NCBI GenBank assembly: GCA_027035445.1
Contig: JALVUT010000346.1
Location: 1 to 6,812, forward strand
Direction: 5' to 3'
Source: Thermococcus sp.
Lineage (GTDB): Archaea > Methanobacteriota_B > Thermococci > Thermococcales > Thermococcaceae
Length of the DNA: 6,812 nt
Positions 5,753 to 6,812 of the stretch are shown piece by piece. The stretch's first letter is position 1, and each line of letters begins with the position of its first letter. The position numbers were made by a program, and so were the translations under genes. The notes below the pieces were generated by a model. The model saw only the letters and a program-made list of their open reading frames with translations. It was not told the DNA's origin and ran no database searches.

Positions 5753-6112
5753 ATAAGCAGTGAGTAAGAGATTCCCATGAAAAATTTTCTTGCAACCGTC
5801 TGCGTTGCTCACCCGGAGGATCAACAGTATCGCAGACAAGAAAGCAAGTTCTCACGGTATGATGAGACTCTTTCAATGCGGCAACCCCATGATTCTTCAC
5901 TCCGATTCACGGCCATGAAACCATTCCTGCAGGATGTCATTTCCATGGGTACCCATCTGTTTCCATGACATGAACAGAAAAAAGGTGTGTTGGTGCCGCC
6001 GCATATCATTTAGTCCCGACAACAGGAACCGATTGTAACGATAGTAGAAATCGTGTTCTGCCCTGTCTGAAGCATGCAGCGTGCCGAAAAGATAAAATAA
6101 AAATTTATTGTT
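5753..6112. other. Intergenic stretch upstream of the DADGDG gene
   Basis: I see no gene here. Open frames on both strands (5777-5968 plus, 5821-6009 minus) lack ribosome binding sites and protein-like composition. The stretch should hold the promoter of the DADGDG gene, but no confident sigma-70 or sigma-54 match was found. It contains the nested palindrome at 5934-5971. Confidence 0.5.
5934..5971. repeat. Nested palindrome in the intergenic region
   Basis: ATGTCAT at 5934-5940 is inverted as ATGACAT at 5965-5971, and between them lies the perfect 12-bp palindrome ATGGGTACCCAT at 5945-5956. It is about 200 bp upstream of the DADGDG gene start, so it could be a regulator site or simply a chance dyad. 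Confidence 0.45.
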
Positions 6113-6118
6113 TTATCT
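6090..6118 (-). terminator. AT-rich inverted repeat at the end of an open frame
   Basis: AGATAAAA (6090-6097) pairs with TTTTATCT (6111-6118). On the minus strand the stem begins at the stop codon of the 6113-6316 open frame and ends in TTTTATCTTTTC. A purely AT stem is weak, so terminator function is uncertain. Confidence 0.3.
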
Positions 6119-6316
6119 CAATGGATTATCCAGTATTTCGGTTGAATGGTTCAGGCGCTCTTGCTCGACATCTTTGTCGTATGGCAGAAAAAATGTCGAT
6201 TTACTTTTTCTGTTCAGAACAGGTAGGGGCAGCAGGATATCCTTCACCTCCCGGTTTTCGATAAAGCAACATTTTTTCAGTAAATTACGCTGTCCTTTCG
6301 TGCCAGTCTGTTCTGA
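6113..6316 (-). pseudogene. Possible C-terminal gene remnant, no start codon, not recognised
   Basis: The frame is open from just after a stop (6319-6317) to TAA at 6113-6115 and has a balanced, protein-like composition. It includes TKGQRNLLKKCCFIENREVK, then DILLPLPVLNRKSKSTFFLP and YDKDVEQERLNHSTEILDNP. There is no ATG in the frame; the only GTG (6247) has no properly spaced Shine-Dalgarno. I do not recognise the family. It could be the tail of a gene whose 5' part was lost, consistent with the surrounding mobile-element damage, or a chance frame. Confidence 0.3.
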
Positions 6317-6335
6317 TCAACAGCCTCCGGAACCA

Positions 6336-6405
6336 ACGGGGCAAGGCCAAGCCCTGCGGGTGCTCGCAGTGCTCCGCAGCCCTGACCCCGTGTAAAAAAA
6401 CACGG
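6336..6405. other. Overlapping, mutually exclusive hairpins
   Basis: ACGGGG (6336-6341) can pair with CCCCGT (6386-6391), enclosing an inner stem CTGCGG (6354-6359) with CCGCAG (6374-6379). Alternatively CCGTGT (6388-6393) pairs with ACACGG (6400-6405) around six A residues. The two folds share bases 6388-6391, so only one can form at a time, as in attenuators. No adjacent gene makes use of this obvious; it may equally be repeat debris. Confidence 0.35.
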
Positions 6406-6506
6406 CTGAATCAGTTCCTGCGGCGTCTGGGTTGCGGCAAGATTCCGCCCTGTCCTTCACTTGACGCAAATGACTTACTGTCGTATCCTGAAAAGGATTC
6501 CACCTA

Positions 6507-6613
6507 AATCCTGCAATTGGCAATTTTGCCGGAGATGCGAGACATCAAGGGCGTAGACGTATACGAATACTTCAAGCCCTTGATAACGAAGCAGATTCGG
6601 TGAAATTGCCAAT
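6507..6613. repeat. Long imperfect palindrome of MITE/REP type
   Basis: ATTGGCAATTT (6516-6526) is inverted as AAATTGCCAAT (6603-6613), and ATCAAGGGC (6544-6552) as GCCCTTGAT (6576-6584). Between these stems further matches (CCG, TGC and others) align with small gaps, giving a quasi-palindrome of about 98 bp. The left flank 6502-6524 recurs inverted at 2607-2629 (22 of 23), and GCAGATTCGG of the right arm recurs at 2536-2545. It has no coding capacity beyond a 22-codon frame that the palindrome explains. It could fold into a long cruciform or RNA hairpin and may be a non-autonomous transposable repeat. Confidence 0.7.
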
Positions 6614-6703
6614 CCCTGCGGGCAAGAAAATAAAGAAAAAATCCTTCACCCGCTCAGTGAGTTGAAAAAAACGATCACGTTCGCATAATTTCTGTTAGGT
6701 AAA

Positions 6704-6722
6704 CCCCCGGCTTTGCCGGGGG
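6704..6722. repeat. Subterminal GC-rich hairpin of the IS200-type element
   Basis: CCCCCGGC (6704-6711), loop TTT, GCCGGGGG (6715-6722): a perfect 8-bp stem with a 3-nt loop. In IS200/IS605 elements such a hairpin near the left end is the single-strand recognition site for the transposase; in IS200 it is also reported to block transcription entering from outside. Confidence 0.7.
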
Positions 6723-6755
6723 ACTCCAATAGTTTGACAGTTCCGGCAAAATAAG

Positions 6756-6803
6756 GAAGCCTCCAGTCTCGTGGACCGCTCAAAGTCACGAGAAGGAGGC
6801 TTC
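6756..6803 (+). promoter_or_regulatory. Leader hairpin sequestering the tnpA ribosome binding site
   Basis: GAAGCCTCC (6756-6764) pairs perfectly with GGAGGCTTC (6795-6803), and CTCGTG (6768-6773) with CACGAG (6787-6792), separated by a small internal bulge (AGT opposite AA). The only Shine-Dalgarno (GGAGG, 6795-6799) lies inside the outer stem, directly before the ATG at 6804. Translation should therefore be strongly repressed unless the stem opens. This type of translational control is established for IS200. Confidence 0.8.
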
Positions 6804-6812
6804 ATGAACAAC
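6804..6812 (+). CDS. tnpA: Start of a probable IS200-type transposase gene (three codons in view)
   Basis: ATG AAC AAC follows the buried GGAGG by 4 nt. Only M-N-N is visible, so the product is inferred from the leader structure and the subterminal hairpin, not from protein sequence. If correct, it is a Y1 transposase of about 130-150 residues acting on single-stranded DNA. Confidence 0.55.

Larger units (their letters stand above)
6701..6812 (+). mobile_element. Left end of an IS200/IS605-type element, continues beyond the window
   Basis: A GC-rich perfect hairpin (6704-6722) is followed by about 30 nt, a long structured leader (6756-6803) and an ATG at 6804 encoding MNN, then the window ends. 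This is the layout of IS200-group elements: an imperfect or perfect subterminal palindrome at the left end recognised by the Y1 (HUH-family tyrosine) transposase, then a tnpA mRNA leader folded over its ribosome binding site. IS200-type TnpA proteins often begin MNN or MNE before the '...LSHT.w.CKYHiVf.PKyR' region, which here lies outside. The exact left tip and the target tetra- or pentanucleotide could not be placed. Confidence 0.62.

Noticed and set aside
5777..5968. 63-codon open frame on the plus strand starting MKNFLATVCVAHPE
   Set aside because: It has no Shine-Dalgarno, no secretion signal or domain, and lies over the expected promoter region of the opposite-strand gene.
6317..6523. 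Minus-strand frame (68 codons) beginning with the repeat flank
   Set aside because: It starts within the palindromic repeat, reads through the competing hairpins and has no motif or Shine-Dalgarno.
6535..6603. 22-codon frame MRDIKGVDVYEYFKPLITKQIR
   Set aside because: It looks protein-like, but it lies exactly inside the long palindrome and has no properly spaced Shine-Dalgarno. The repeat structure explains the sequence.
6734..6753. TTGACA (6734-6739) as the -35 of a tnpA promoter
   Set aside because: No acceptable -10 hexamer occurs at 15-19 bp spacing; the A-rich stretch that follows is too close.

Overview
The window looks like an accessory, transposon-scarred stretch of a Gram-negative genome of roughly balanced GC content. 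Four convincing genes all lie on the minus strand, and each encodes a protein with a Sec signal peptide: a parallel beta-helix surface protein that runs off the left edge, a small CARDB-type Ig-fold protein, a TPR plus outer-membrane beta-barrel protein, and a small protein with four DADGDG calcium-binding-type loops. A protein with an aromatic C-terminal beta-barrel implies a diderm cell. The general style (Sec-exported beta-helix proteins beside IS66 and IS200 relics) would suit a Desulfobacterota-like organism, but this taxonomic guess is inference and no marker gene is present.

Layout: 1-1275 beta-helix protein (3' end missing); 1276-1381 short gap with a perfect 13-bp hairpin; 1382-1915 CARDB protein, whose strong Shine-Dalgarno fixes its start; 1916 to about 2640 no supportable gene; about 2784-3458 a decayed IS66-family element on the plus strand, with recognisable pieces of tnpA, tnpB and tnpC spread over several frames; 3455-4828 TPR/beta-barrel protein, whose stop codon overlaps the end of the IS66 relic; 4945-5148 remnant of a second, unrelated DDE transposase on the minus strand; 5251-5295 strong terminator-like hairpin; 5340-5738 DADGDG-repeat secreted protein; 5739-6500 mostly non-coding, with a possible gene remnant on the minus strand and several inverted repeats; 6507-6613 a long imperfect palindrome of MITE/REP type, with a related but interrupted copy at 2532-2629; about 6700-6812 the left end of an apparent IS200/IS605-type element, with the first three codons of its transposase preceded by a hairpin that buries the ribosome binding site.

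The four exported proteins would act at the cell surface or in the periplasm/outer membrane. The beta-helix and CARDB genes could form one transcription unit (106-bp gap, same strand). The others are separated by transposon debris, so a joint function cannot be claimed. I see no defence system, CRISPR array, tRNA or rRNA, and nothing I would call a clearly new biological system. The most rewarding items are the mosaic of dead and possibly live mobile elements, the structured IS200-type leader, the palindromic repeat family and the tandemly duplicated calcium-loop protein.
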